From the NCBI GenBank assembly GCA_003255065.1, contig QAOA01001820.1:1-64000 (forward strand): a DNA stretch of 64,000 bases. Direction: 5' to 3'. The notes beneath the pieces were generated by a model. That model saw only the letters and a list, made by a program, of their open reading frames with translations. It was not told where the DNA came from and made no database searches. Origin of the DNA: Cercis canadensis. Taxonomy: Eukaryota; Streptophyta; Magnoliopsida; Fabales; Fabaceae. Both the position numbers and the translations under genes were made by a program. Every line of letters begins with the position of its first letter. The stretch's first letter is position 1. Shown here one piece after another: positions 10,804 to 22,455 of this stretch.

Positions 10804-12381
10804 CTAATCCCTACGTAGGTCTCTCGAAGGCTCCAAGTGTGATAGAGTCGGCAAGTCAGGCGGTGGAGCAGACGAAGACTCTGGTGGTGGTGGTAGTGGT
10901 GGTGGTGGTGGTGCTCGGGAGGTAGTGTGTGGAGGATGGGTCGGTTGGACCGAGGGGGTTGGGTCCAAATCATCCTCTAGATCCTGGAAGCGAGGTGACA
11001 TGGGTGGCGAAGGAGGTTGGATGCCCATGTGCTGGCTCTGCATCTGTAAGGTGACCTCGACCCACCGGTGATGTGCTCGGGTGTAGGCCATCCATTGGAG
11101 CTGGTCGTTGCGCATCTGGCGGTGGTTCACGATGAGGCCGTTGAGTCGGGCTCTCGTCCCATCGACCTCCACCTCGATACAACTCAACTGCCTCTCGATA
11201 GGTGTGGGTTTGCGCTCCTCCTCCTCGGGCGATGTGAGAGGGACTCCTGGAAATGGCTGGGAGGAGGACGGGGCTGATGGGCTCGGGCTTGCTGTAGGTG
11301 GCACCTAGGATGGACTGGCGGTTGGAGCGTCAGGTCGGGGCTCCTCGGTGGCATCTGTGGAGGGTCACTCCGCTGGTGGTGCCTCAGGCACTGCTCGTGG
11401 CGGAGCGCCAACAATGGCTAGGTAGGTGCCCTGACTGTCGGAGCGGCGCTCGACCATACCCATGGCTCGTAGGGTGTCCATCCCTAGAGGTAGCGGGGGA
11501 CAAGCCACTATGAGAGTGGACTCGTCATCGAGAACGCCCAAGTGTCGTGCTAGCCGGGTTATGACGGAGCCCCCTCCGATAGCGCCGAAGTTGGCCCTCT
11601 GCAAATAACCTCGAACCAGCTGGAGGAATTCGTATCCTAAGTGGCAATAGTGCCTCTCCTGGATGCATCAGAGGTAGAACATGCCTCTCTTGCTGACGAC
11701 GCCGGTGCTCTCCCGCCTCGCAATCAAGGAGTGGACGAGGAGCTTGTGAATGACACGGAGGGCCGGTGAGCGAAGGGTTGAGGCCTTAGACCTCTTAGCC
11801 TCATAAGCAGCCTCAGTGCTGATGGTTCGCTAGTAGTCCGCAGGCTCAATGCTCGGTGAATGCCAGTCCAAATAGCAGGAGTCGTAGACGAATCCCTGCT
11901 CTGTTAGCCCTGCTGCTTCAGTGAATTGCTCGAGACTCATAGCATGCATAAATGTGCCGAGGTGAAATCGGATGGCGTTCGGCTCATGCCACATGGTGGA
12001 GGAGTCAGTGAATGTGGTGTGGAACTCCACCGTGGCGAGAAACTCTAGAGTGAGTTCTCGGTACACAGGCTCTCGGAGGTCTAGGATGCTGCTCCACCGA
12101 CTGAAGCTAAGTAGACGCCGCACCTCCTGCTCGATGCCTAGCTCCTGCAGCACAATCCACTCTGGGTAGCGGCTGGGCTCAAAAGGTTTGGTGGAGAGTT
12201 AGGCTAGCCTCTCCTTGGGCTCATCGCCCTGAAATCGAAGAGAGGGGTGCACTGAGGCGTCCACGGCCCTGGATCTCCGCTTCTTGGCAGGAGGCGAGGG
12301 TGACTCTTGCGAGGTCGGGCGGTTCTTCCTTGGTTGCAGCTTCTCACGGCGCTGCTGCGACTCCTCGGTGCGCTTTGTCAT
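10804..12381 (-). pseudogene. Athila extra ORF (env position), broken
   Basis: Frame of about 525 codons starting MTKRTEESQQRREK, with a Lys/Arg-rich N-terminus. Next is a conserved central block with YRELTLEFLATVEF, then HEPNAIRFHLGTFMHAMSLEQF and the GYEFLQLVRGYLQRANFG region. The C-terminus is Pro-rich (PPPPPLPPPPES). The central block resembles the ATHILA ORF-1 protein family; that name is from memory of the family. Its place after integrase is where env-like genes sit in Athila elements, but no signal peptide or convincing membrane segment is seen. Stops near 12,200, 11,834 and 11,670 and in the linker near 11,310-11,370 inactivate it. Function in the family is unknown. Confidence 0.75.
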
Positions 12382-14062
12382 GGTGTTTCCTGTAAAAACA
12401 ATTTAACCAAATGAATCCCATAGCATGAAATCTTTGAAAACAGGACAACCGCTGCATGTAAAAGAAATTCATGCACAATGCAAGTCTTATAAAACATTGG
12501 ATAATTGCAACTTTGAAAATGCATGTCTAAATGACAAATACTAAGCCTAGCCATGTTCCCTAGAGTATAGCAACAGTGAGATTCAGCAAATCCCAAATTG
12601 GCCATTTAGTTTCCCCAGTATGGACAAAATTCACAAATCAGATAATTCTGCAGCTATATGTCAACTGTACTACATCAGTAATTGCCCCCAAATTTTCTAA
12701 ATTTTAACAGTTAAGTAGCAGCAATTCCACAGCAATAATTCATTAGTAGCATGTCAACAATGGACCTTCTTGATACTACTGACAAAAGCACAAACAACAC
12801 AGGCAATGAATCAACAGATGAGCAGTCATTCCCACAGCAACAATGAAAAATATCAATTGCCATGAGCAATAAACAGCAGGCATTCCCCAAGCAAGAATTT
12901 TCACTGGCAGTGCCTACATGACTGGAAATTGCAAGAAAATAACAGATGCTTCAACAACCAGATTCCCAAAACCAGCAATCAGCAAGGCCAACTTTGTATT
13001 TTTGTTTAATATGCATCTTACAGTTAACCCCCCCCCCCCACATTCCCTCACTAAGAAAATAGGTAAAAATTGCATTCAACACTCAACTGAAACAATATAG
13101 AAATACGCATAAAAATGAAGGAAAATGCAGTTAAAACAACTCAGAATTACAAATAAGAGGGAAGGAAGAGTCCATACCTGTGAGTGAAGAACAAAAACTA
13201 AAATTATGCGTGAAGAAGAACTTGACAGAATGCCTAAGGATAGGGCTATGGGAAGATTCGATTGAGCAAGAATTTTAGGCTTAATGCAGAGGGGTTTGGC
13301 CGAAAATGATGGTGGGAGTGCCGAAGGGTAAGGGATTTGGGGAAAATTGAGAGGAAATTGGGGATTTCTGAAATGGAGGAATGACCCGCGAAGAGGGAAA
13401 TTTTAAGTGTCACTGCGACACGCCCACAACACGGTCGTGTTGCATGGGCGTGTTGGGTCTGAGAGGGGAAACACGGGGTGAACACGTGTGTGTCAGAGGG
13501 CGTGCTAATGGACACGGGGACAACACGCCCGTGTATCGGGCCGTGTTCAAAGAGTGAAAAATTGCTTTAAGTGACACGGGGTAAACACGGCTGTGTTTAA
13601 TGGCCGTGTTGCGTGGCACGGGATGCTTTAATACTCACCTAAGGTGGACATGGCTGTGTGTTAGCTGGATACATCCTGGACAATAGACACGGCCGTGTCA
13701 TTAACCGTGTTCCTCTCCTGAACTCCCTGTGTGGTCCACACGCATGGTGACACGGCCATGTCATTGGCCGTGTTGTCCACTTATGGTCTCTGTGAGGTTC
13801 ACACGGGGTAGAACACGCCCGTGCTTCTGCCCATGTTCTGCACTCTAATCTTAAAATCGAAATTGCACCCTGTAGACATGCCTCAAACAACACCTGCACA
13901 CTAAAACAATTGGAAACAGCTAAGACAATTTAAGAGAATAATTCAATCCAAAGCATAAAGGGAAATGAAAACAAAAGCAAAGCAAAGCACTAAAATTCTT
14001 TTGGGTTGCCTCCCAACAAGCGCTTCTTTAAAGTCAATTAGCTAGACTTGAGGATTGGGGAG
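12382..14062 (-). other. Long non-coding spacer of element B
   Basis: About 1.7 kb between integrase and the extra ORF with no recognisable protein. It includes a run of 12 C at 13,028-13,039 (G-tract on the coding strand, possibly an additional internal purine primer). It also includes a cluster of near-palindromic CACGGCCGTG-type words at 13,415-13,840 like that in the LTRs. Confidence 0.6.
13415..13840. repeat. Internal cluster of ACACGGSCGTGT palindromic words
   Basis: Dispersed copies of words such as GACACGGCCGTGTC, AACACGCCCGTG, AACACGGCTGTGTTT and ACACGGCCATGTC, each close to a self-complementary 12-mer. They share the core of the LTR cluster at 9,285-9,570 and 20,545-20,850. Spacing is irregular, so this is not a simple tandem array. 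Confidence 0.7.
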
Positions 14063-15080
14063 CTACTGCATGAGGTCTTGGAGGTGACAGACATCCTTTG
14101 GCAGTTCTTGGATGCTAGCACCATGATACAACTTCAATCTCTGCCCATTGACCTTGAAGGTGCCTTTCTCTGGGTGAGTGACCTCAACAGCGCCATGAGG
14201 AAATACTTGCTTAACCATGAAGGGGCCTAACCATCTGGACCTAAGTTTGCCTGAGAACAACCTTAAGCGTGAATTAAAGAGCAACACTTGGTCCCCAAGC
14301 TGAAACTGCTTAGATGATTTAATGCGCTGATCATGCCACTTCTTAGCCTTTTCCTTGTACAACCTTGAATTTTCATAGGAAACATCCCTCCATTCGGCCA
14401 GTTGATTCAATTGGAGCAACCTCTTTTCACCTGCATCACACAAATCATAATTGAGAGATTTTATAGCCCAAAAAGCCTTGTGCTCCAACTCTACTAGCAA
14501 ATGACAGGACTTCCCATAAACAAGTTTGTACGGGGTGGTACCAATAGGGGTTTTGAAGCCTGTCCTATAGGCCCACAGAGCATCATCTAATTTTAAGGAC
14601 CACTCCTTTCTAGATCGCTCTATGGTCTTTTCCAGAATTCTTTTGAGTTCCCTATTCGTCACCTCTACTTGGCCACTAGTTTGGGGGTGATAGGAGGTTG
14701 CCACTTTATGTAGCACCATATCTCTTCAGGGTATTAGCTAACTGTTGGTTACAAAAGTAGGTGCCTCTATCACTAATGATGGCTCGTGGCGCTCCAAACC
14801 TAGCAAACAATGTCTTAAGGAACTTGACAACTACCCTAGCATCATTGGTAGGCAAACCCTGAGCTTCTACCCATTTAGATACGTAATCTACTGCAACTAG
14901 GATATATTTGTTCCCATAGGATGAGGGAAAAGGGCCAATGAAGTCAATGCCCCAGACATCGAAGACTTCACACACTAAGATGCTGGTCTGGGGCATTTCA
15001 TCCTTCTTAGAAATGTTACCTGTGCGCTGGCAATTGTCACATTGCTTCACATACCTATGAGCATCCTTGAATAAAGTAGG
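14063..15080 (-). pseudogene. Integrase of element B
   Basis: Continues from the upstream RT frame after a TGA (GFY-stop-PTLF, normally Trp) at about 15,080. The zinc-binding H/H/C/C region spans the join, ending CDNCQRTG. Catalytic residues are visible: D in [11 protein letters not shown] in [11 protein letters not shown] in [15 protein letters not shown] one-base loss near 14,709 shifts the frame between LKRYGAT and HKVATSYHP. The C-terminal part has [12 protein letters not shown] and [12 protein letters not shown]. It would insert element DNA into the chromosome; inactive here. Confidence 0.88.
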
Positions 15081-16724
15081 TCAATAAAAACCTGACTCTA
15101 GGACCTTCCTTGCTGTCCTATTGGCTTGATAATGCCTTCCAATTGGACCCTTGTGGCAGTGCTCCAAGATGCTTTCCGTTTCAGGATAGGCGATACAACG
15201 CCTTATTATTTGGTCTGCACAAATGCGAAATAGATAGGGATCCTCCCAAAGGTAGTACTTCAAATCAGAGAAGAATTTCTTCTTCTGAGAATAAGTTAAC
15301 TCCTTTGGAAGAACCCTACCTGCAAGATAGTTAGCAAAATCAGCAAACCAGGGGATATCCCGCCATTCAACCTCACATAAGTGTTCATCTGGAAAAGTAT
15401 CATGTAAGTCCTCTTCCACTAACTCCCCTTGAGCTGGGGATTCCAGACGAGACAGATGGTCTGCTGCTAGGTTCTCGGATCCCTTGCGATCTCGGATTTC
15501 TAGGTCGAATTCCTGCAATAACAGAACCCAGCGTATTAGACGAGGTTTAGCATCATTTTTAGTCAAAAGGTACCTCAATGCTGAATGATCAGAATACACA
15601 ATGACTTTAGACAAGATCAAATAAGATCGAAATTTGTCCAAGGAGAAAACCACTGCAAGCAATTCCTTCTCAGTAGTAGTGTAATTCTTCTGAGCATCAA
15701 TCAAAGTCTTGCTTGCATAGTAGATGGGTCGGAAGTGCTTGTCCCTGTGCTGCCCCAAGACTGCTCCCACTGCAAAATCACTTGCATCACACATCAGTTC
15801 AAATGGTGATGACCAATCAGGTGTAATCATAATGGGGGCCGTAGTCAATTTGTCCTTTAAGGTGTTAAATGCAAGCATGCACTCCTTATCAACGACAAAA
15901 GGGACTTCATTTTCGAGCAATCTAGTAAGGGGTCTAGCTATCTTGGAGAAATCCTTGATAAATCTTCTATAAAAACCAGCATGACCTAGAAAGCTCCTGA
16001 TTGCTGTAACAGAGGTAGGAGGTGGCAATTTAGCAATGGTCTCTACTTTTGCCCTGTCTACCTCTATACCCTTACTAGAGATCTTGTGGCCTAGCACTAT
16101 ACCTTCTTGGACCATAAAATGGCACTTCTCCCAATTCAAGACCAGGTTAGTCTCCTCACACCTCTCAAGTACTCTGGCCAAGTTATCCAAACACAAATCG
16201 AATGAATTGCCAAAGACAGAGAAGTCATCCATAAACACCTCCATAGTGTCCTCAACCAATCTATCGAAGATTGCCATCATACACCTCTGAAAAGTGGCGG
16301 GGGCATTACACAACCCAAATGACATTCTCCTATAAGCAAATGTACCGTAGGGACATGTGAAAGTTGTCTTCTCCTGGTCTTCCGGGGCGATAGGTATTTG
16401 GAAATACCCTGACATGCCATCAAGAAAACAATAAAAGGCATGTCCAGCCATACGCTCCAAAATCTGATCTATGAACGGTAAAGGGAAATGATCCTTGCCG
16501 GTGGCATCATTTAACTTCCGATAGTCTATACAGACTCTCCACCCTGTGACCGTCCTCATTGGCACTAATTCATTTTTCTCATTGGGTACCACTGTCATGC
16601 CCCCCTTCTTTGGCACCACTTGCACCGGACTAACCCATGAACTGTCAGCGATGGGGTAAATGACTCCTGCATCCAGAAGTTTGATCACCTCCTTTTTCAC
16701 CACTTCTTTCATGTTCGGATTCAT
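15081..16724 (-). pseudogene. Reverse transcriptase and RNase H of element B
   Basis: A 547-codon open frame. RT motifs: [39 protein letters not shown], the catalytic [10 protein letters not shown] near residue 162 (F-MDD form, usual in Athila), and VRSFLG-like [14 protein letters not shown]. RNase H follows from about residue 305 with [31 protein letters not shown] and [12 protein letters not shown] supplying the acidic residues. The frame then passes DHLSRLE and reaches the start of the integrase zinc domain. It is open throughout, but cut off from gag-protease by a TGA at 16,725. Confidence 0.92.
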
Positions 16725-16727
16725 CCT

Positions 16728-18062
16728 TCACTGTGGCTGCACCAAAGGTTTGCAATTTTCTTCTAATGCAATCTTGTGGGTGCAAAATGAAGGGCTGACT
16801 CCTTTCATGTCTGAGATTTTCCATGCTATAGCTTTCTTGTGCATTTTAAGCACATCCAAGAGCTTCCCTTTTTGCTCCTTTGTCAAGTTTGCTGCAATGA
16901 TTACAGGCAACTTGGAGTTTTCCGCTAGGAAAGCATATTCCAAGTGCTCTGGAAGTTGTTTTAGCTCCAGCTCTGGCGGTTCCTCAATGGATGGCTTGAT
17001 TCTGATTCTGTTCCCCTCAATCCTCTCCAGAGATGTGTCTCTGGTCAATGGTTTCTGGGCTTGCATGTGTGCCACATGCTCCCTAATCTCAGCGTGATCT
17101 GTCTCTTCCTCTCCCTGCATGATACATGTTTCCAGTGCATCTCTTGTAAAGATTTCCTGCATACATTGAAGCACACACGAGTCAATAGTATCAACATAAA
17201 AACATGTATCATCAGTACTCATTTTGTGTTTCATGGCCTCAGATATTTTAAATATCACTTGCTCGTCGCCCACTCTCAAAGTTAGCTTGCCACCATGAAC
17301 ATCAATGATGGCTTTAGCCGTAGCAAGGAACGGTTGGCCTAGGAGCAAGGGTACTTCCACATCTTCATCCATATCCATGATCACAAAATCAACCGGGAAA
17401 ATGAATTTATCAACTTTCACTAGGATATCCTCTATTATCCCCTTGGGATAGGTGATAGATCTATCTGCTAGCTGAATACTCATCCTAGTGGGAGTCGGTT
17501 CTCCAAGTCCCAGTCTCTTAAACATACAATAAGGCATTAAATTTATGCTAGCTCCTAAATCCGCTAATGCCTTATCAACAGATAAACTACCAATGTTGCA
17601 GGGAATAGTAAAACTCCCTGGATCTTTAATCTTCCGTGGTAGCTTGTTTTGAACTATGGCAGAGCATTCTGCATTTAGAGTCACCATAGACAGCTGCTCG
17701 AGCTTGCTCTTGTTGGAAAGGAGTTCCTTCAAGAATTTAGCATATTTTGGCATTTGTGAAAGGGCTTCCACAAAAGGAATATTTATGTGCAACTGTTTAA
17801 ATAGCTCGAGAAACTTGCTAAATTGCTCCTCTTTTTTATCTCTTGCAAGCCTGCTCGGGTAAGGGATAGGTGGCTGGTATTCTTTTACCACTCTCTCCTT
17901 CGGTTCTTCTACCTTTTCTGAAACAGGTTCTCCCAATTTCTCAAATTCAACAGCACATCCATCACCCACACCTCCATCACCAGGTTGCTCTTTCTCTACT
18001 CCCTTGAGTTCCTTGCCACTCCTCAAGGTGATTGCCTTGGCTTGCTCCTTAGGATTTGGCTC
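16728..18062 (-). pseudogene. Aspartic protease region of element B
   Basis: Begins with the linker KAITLRSGKEL after an in-frame stop near 18,066 (probably CAA to TAA). It contains YPSRLARDKKEEQFSKF and MPKYAKFLKELLSN, then a retropepsin-like domain with ALADLGASINLMPY, ITYPKGIIEDILVKV and PLLLGQPFLATAKAIID. The C-terminal part (EEPPELELKQLPEHLEYAFL) is the standard lead-in to RT. The polyprotein stop before RT (TGA at 16,725) looks like a mutated CGA. Confidence 0.88.
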
Positions 18063-18276
18063 GGTTTAGCTAGGTAGAGTCCCTGATGATCTTTCTGACA
18101 TCAACTTGGCTAGCTGGCCAATCTGAGTCTCAAGATTATGGATGGAAGCCTCTTGATTCCTCAAGGATGTTTCATTGCTGTTAAACCGTCCTTCTGATGC
18201 TGTTATAAATCTGGAAAGTTGGTCTCTGTGGGGGGTTAGAATGTTGCTAAAATCCAGGGGAAGGACCTTGTCCTTA

Positions 18277-19392
18277 CTACCCTAGGACTTGCCTTTGCTG
18301 CCCTTGGTTGCTCCAAGTGAAATTCGGGTGATTTCTCCACCCAGGATTGTACGTGTTAGAATAAGGATTATTTGTCATTCTACTTCCCAAATAATCTGCT
18401 TGTTCTACTGGTGATCCCGAATCGGAGGCTTGGCACTCATGATTAAAATGTCCTCCCCCACAATTACCACATCTCATAACAGATAAGGAAGAAGTAGGTC
18501 CGCCCATATCATCGATCTTCTTAGTAAGGGCCTTTATTTTTGCCTCTAAAGAGGTAGAGGTGGCCACATTATGCACTCTTCCTAATCTGGCCTTCATCCT
18601 TTGGTTTCCCCACTGGTAGTTGTTGGTAGCAATTTCATCAATCAAAGTATGTAGTTCTTCAGGAGTTTTGAAACTTGTGGTTCCTCCTGAGGATGAATCA
18701 ATTTGCTGCCTAGTCCCAAAATTGAGACCACTCTGAAAAGTTTGCATCTGAACTCCCAAGTCCAACCCATGATGTGGGCATTTTCTCAACAAGTCATTCC
18801 ATCTCTCCCATAGTTCGTAGAGTGATTCACCATCCATTTGTTGGAAGGAGAAAATATCATTCCTAAGCTTGGCTGTTCTTGCTAGAGGAAAGTACCGGCC
18901 TAGAAATTTTTCAGTTAGCTCATTCTATGTCTTGATAGACCCCGGAGGTAGTGTCTTCAACCATGACTTTGCCTTACCCTTTAGTGTAAAGGGGAAGAGC
19001 CTCAGTCTAATTGCATCCTCACTAGCTCCGTTGATCTTGAAAGTATCACAAATCTCCAAGAAGTTTGTGATGTGAGTATGGGGGTCTTCATCCAATAAGC
19101 CATCAAATTGCACAAGTTGCTGCACCATCTGAATGACGTTCGGCTTGATCTCAAAATTATTGGCTGACACCGGAGGTCTTGTTATGCTAGACTCAGTTCT
19201 AACAGTTGATGGCCTTCCATAATCCCCCATAGTTCATGGTCTTTCTTGGTCAGCCATGGTAGGTTCTTCTATGATAATAGGCTCAAATGGTTGGCCTTGC
19301 AACAGGATAGTCTTGTTCCTTGATTTTCTCACCATTGTGCATTCAATTTCTGGGTTCAACTCAAGGAGCTTCTTCTTGCTACTTTGGGTCAT
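18277..19392 (-). pseudogene. gag of element B
   Basis: Start chosen at the ATG of MTQSSKKKLLEL. Gag domain motifs: FDGLLDEDPHTHITNFLEIC, LFPFTLKGKAKSWLKTLP, YELWERWNDLLRKCPHHG. A zinc knuckle CGNCGGGHFNHEC (CX2CX3HX4C, the short spacing seen in Athila) is followed by NPYSNTYNPGWRNHPNF. In-frame stops: TGA near 19,231, TAG near 18,928 (PGSIKT-stop-NELTEKF, normally Trp) and TAG at 18,277. Particle-forming protein, inactive here. Confidence 0.88.
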
Positions 19393-19521
19393 GCATTAGA
19401 AAGACTAGCTCTTGCTGGGATCAAACACAGGCGATGATAAGAAAGAGGCACAAGGCTAACCAACAAAAAGAGAAAAAAAATAACTAGAGTAATAGAAAGT
19501 AAATGTTCCTAATATTATAGT

Positions 19522-19539
19522 TCCCCGGTAACGGCGCCA
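19522..19539 (-). other. Primer-binding site of element B (tRNA-Asp type)
   Basis: Reads TGGCGCCGTTACCGGGGA on the minus strand, six bases inside the 5' LTR. It differs by one base from the complement of the plant tRNA-Asp 3' end as I know it. Athila elements typically use tRNA-Asp. Confidence 0.85.
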
Positions 19540-19545
19540 AAAACT

Positions 19546-21049
19546 TGATGTTTACTTTTATAAACTTGTATTCAATTGAAATGATGCTACAAACATTCTA
19601 GGCAAGTATACCTATCGTTTTGTAGGATAGCTTGATTGAGTACGAATGTTGATCCCACGATGAACTATAGCTATTAGTAGTAATCCATTTTCTATTATCT
19701 AACCTTAGAATTGTGGTTTAATAAGAGAAATCGATTAATCTAAATTAAATGAATGAATCAGGAAAGACGATAACAAAGAATTTGATAGATTTATCGAATG
19801 AGTAGGATGAGTCAAAATAAGAATCTTCCTATGACATACATTGCATTCTCATATTTAACTCAATGATCGAAACTTCTTTACTTGGACTGATGAGAATTCC
19901 AGAATTATATCTCAATCTTTCTCAAGTAATAAGACATCTATTCCTAGGTTGATTAACTGAAATCTCTTCACAATCAAAACCCCCAAGAATGCATTAATTC
20001 GTGTTCTATGAATTCCCTTAGTACATTGGCTTAAATCAGAAGATTCATGTGAATCCTATCTTTAGTGATTTCAAGCAAACCCCACTATCTACAAATGATC
20101 TAAATCAATTTATAATTTCTCAATACATAAATTGAAATCTGGTCTTAAATCAGCAGCATGCTTTGTCAACTTAACACAAATAGCAATCATAGACAATTCC
20201 AAGAAATGAAGACATCTTCTCATCAATTCAAAAGGAGAATAGTACAGTTGTATTTCTAGGGTTCATCCTAACTAACTTTTACAAATCAGTTCACGAAAAA
20301 ATCTGAATCAACAAAATGCAGAGAAGACAATATAGAATCATGAAAACTCATTCTCATGAAATTCCTTCAAGTAGTTGATCTTCTATCTTGCTCTTCTCCA
20401 ATCTTCCAAAGTGCTCCTACTGCACCTGACCTCTGATGTCGCCCAAAATCTCCAAGTGTTCGACTATCAAAAGATGTCTCCCCCTTTTCCTCAAATTCCA
20501 ATAAATACTCCATCTAATTCTAGGGTTTCACCCTTCAGATGCTCGAACACGGCCACGACACGGTCGTGTTCACTTACAGTAGTTGGGCGTGTCACTTAAA
20601 TGCCTCGAAGGGACTTCAGACACGGCCAAAGACACGGCCGTGTTAACTTCTTCTTCAGCCCGTGTTCAAACCAACATGGTCGTGTTTCTGTAGGGGAGGG
20701 GCGTGTTCTACTCAGGGAGATTCTCTGGAGGTATGACACAGTCATGGACACGGGCGTGTTCATTACAAGGCTTGGCCGTGTTCCTTAACAACTGGAGCAG
20801 GACTCTTTGGAGGTCAGACACGGCCATGGACACGGGCGTGTCTAAGACGTGTCCCCTAAATGGACTTCATGATCTGGTGGTTTTTACTCCAAAAACTCCC
20901 TAAAACTCTTCCTCTTGCTTGATCAGCCAGAGAAACACCTGAAAGACAAATAGTAGGGATAAGTACCATATTTAAAGCAAATTGTGCTCGAATCTGAGTA
21001 GAAAACCATTGATAAACATGGAACTTAACAATATAAAAAGCACATATCA
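19546..21049 (-). repeat. 5' LTR of element B (right copy)
   Basis: 1,504 bp, nearly identical to 8,281-9,760. It carries the fuller version of the ACACGGCCGTGT word cluster (20,545-20,850). In element sense it starts TGATATGTGC and ends GTAAACATCA. Confidence 0.92.
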
Positions 21050-21054
21050 GACCT

Positions 21055-21983
21055 GTTGACACTTAAATGGGCTTAACTTTCTCAATTCAAGTCCAATTGA
21101 GCCCAAACCATAGCCCAATGAAAGCTAAGGCCCATAGGAATAAGTGTGACTTAAGGGAAGTTTGGGTGTGCATGTATTTTTGGAGGTTTATATACTCAGA
21201 AAGAGGTAGCCGAAATTCATAAGGATATTTTAAAAGATACTTTGTAGATAACTTGTTCTTGTTTTCTTAGTCTCTATGTTTCCTCTCTAGATATTTTTGT
21301 AAACTTGGTTTCTCTTGTTGATGGAGGGCTGAATACTCAAATCAATCCAGGTTTTGGCTGTTCTGATTATTAATTCTGAGATTATACTTTGATTGTTATT
21401 CATTTAGTGGTTAATGTACTTCTTTCTTTCCTCTGAAATATTCTGTTTGAATTGCTTAAATTCGGATTTGGATTTTCATTTGTTGATTTCTTAATTTCAT
21501 GTGATAAAAGAGGAAATTAAAGGTTAATCAATGTTTCTAAGCTTTTGGACGGATTGTTTACCCTTTCCTGGATTCTGGACTTAGGTAAAACTGGATTTGA
21601 ATGAGTGCTTAATTCATTTAGTCTTAGTTGATCCAAATTCTGGTTGCTTAACCAGTGGATATCCATAGAGCACTGAGAGACTTCTTGATGTGTTCTAAGG
21701 CCAAGAACTAGGTTAATAATTGAATGGATTCTTTGAAATCAAGGATGGATTAAAATCAGAATCAGTTTGATTTGGTTTGATTGTTTTCCTTAAGGTTTAC
21801 CACTTTTAATTAATTTCTATTAATCACTTCAACAAAACAAACCCCCCTGTTTATATGTGTCTTAATCTGATTCACTGCTTAGAGTAATCCTTTGGTTCGA
21901 CTTGGTATTGCCTTATGCTACAAGTAGCTTTGGTAAACCGACTTTAAACTTTCACTAATTTGGAAAGCCTCAACAACTCATCA
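21055..21983 (+). repeat. 3' LTR of element A, second part
   Basis: Continuation of the A LTR after element B. It begins immediately after the second GACCT (21,050-21,054) and ends CAACAACTCATCA, followed by the target duplication CTTAC. Confidence 0.9.
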
Positions 21984-22455
21984 CTTACCCTCCTCTTTAC
22001 CAAGTTAATGCAATCCCACAATTATTTTCACAACACCTACAAAATTCTTTACAAGCCTATACTTTTTTTATCAAACCTCAACTCAAGGATATCCTGCTCC
22101 TCGAGCAGCTTTTACAAGGTCCAATCATGGTCAACCTAGGCATCCTAGAAATCAATAACCCTTTCCCGATCTTCCCATAACTAAAGCTGAGTTGTTCAAA
22201 CAACTATGTGATGCTCATGTGTTAGCTCCTCAGCCTACGACTCCCCTTCAATCTCTTTTTCCTCACTGGTACAATCCAAACCTCAAGTTTAAATATCATA
22301 AGGGAGTCATTGGACATTCAACTGAAGATTACCCTGCTTTTAAAAGTAACGTGATGTAACTGCTGATCAAGCAAGAGGTGATCAAAGTTTAGGAAATTGT
22401 GACTGCACCCAATGTAGCTACAAACCCATTGCCAAATCATAGGGCTCAAGGTTAA
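21984..22455 (+). pseudogene. gag fragment of element E (right part)
   Basis: Continues the frame interrupted at 232. It contains KAELFKQLCDAHVLAP, FPHWYNPNLKFKYH, then YHKGVIGHSTEDYPAFK, the degenerate zinc-knuckle-like segment of Tat gag proteins, and APNVATNPLPNH. Stops (TAA near 22,358, TAG near 22,390) and several frame irregularities show decay. The joined sense across element A is strong evidence that A inserted into a gag gene. Confidence 0.7.

Larger units (their letters stand above)
8281..21049 (-). mobile_element. Athila retrotransposon B, near full length, decayed
   Basis: About 12.8 kb, ends TG...CA, flanked by the exact 5-bp duplication GACCT (8,276-8,280 and 21,050-21,054). 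On the minus strand it has 5' LTR (right), tRNA-Asp primer site, gag, protease, RT/RNase H, integrase, a long spacer, an Athila-type extra ORF, polypurine tract and 3' LTR (left). All domains are recognisable, but at least five stops in gag-pol, two in the extra ORF and one frameshift disable it. It is the youngest of the three nested elements by position, and its LTRs are more alike than those of A. Confidence 0.92.
233..21983 (+). mobile_element. Athila-like Ty3/gypsy element A, deleted, interrupted by element B
   Basis: Ends in TG...CA and is flanked by an exact 5-bp target duplication CTTAC (228-232 and 21,984-21,988). Order: 5' LTR, decayed tRNA-Asp primer site, gag, protease, a short RT/integrase remnant, a long T-rich 3' region, 3' LTR. 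After removal of B (12.8 kb), A is about 9 kb. Most of RT, RNase H and integrase is missing, so it could only have moved with enzymes supplied by another copy. Frameshifts and stops show it is old. Confidence 0.85.

Noticed and set aside
10791..10973. His-rich short frame (HHHHHHYHHHQ) on the minus strand
   Set aside because: Shadow frame of the Pro-rich C-terminus of the Athila extra ORF, created by CCA/CAC repeats.
10804..12381. Retrovirus-like envelope gene
   Set aside because: The position matches, but no signal peptide, cleavage site or convincing membrane anchor is visible. Kept as an Athila extra ORF of unknown function.
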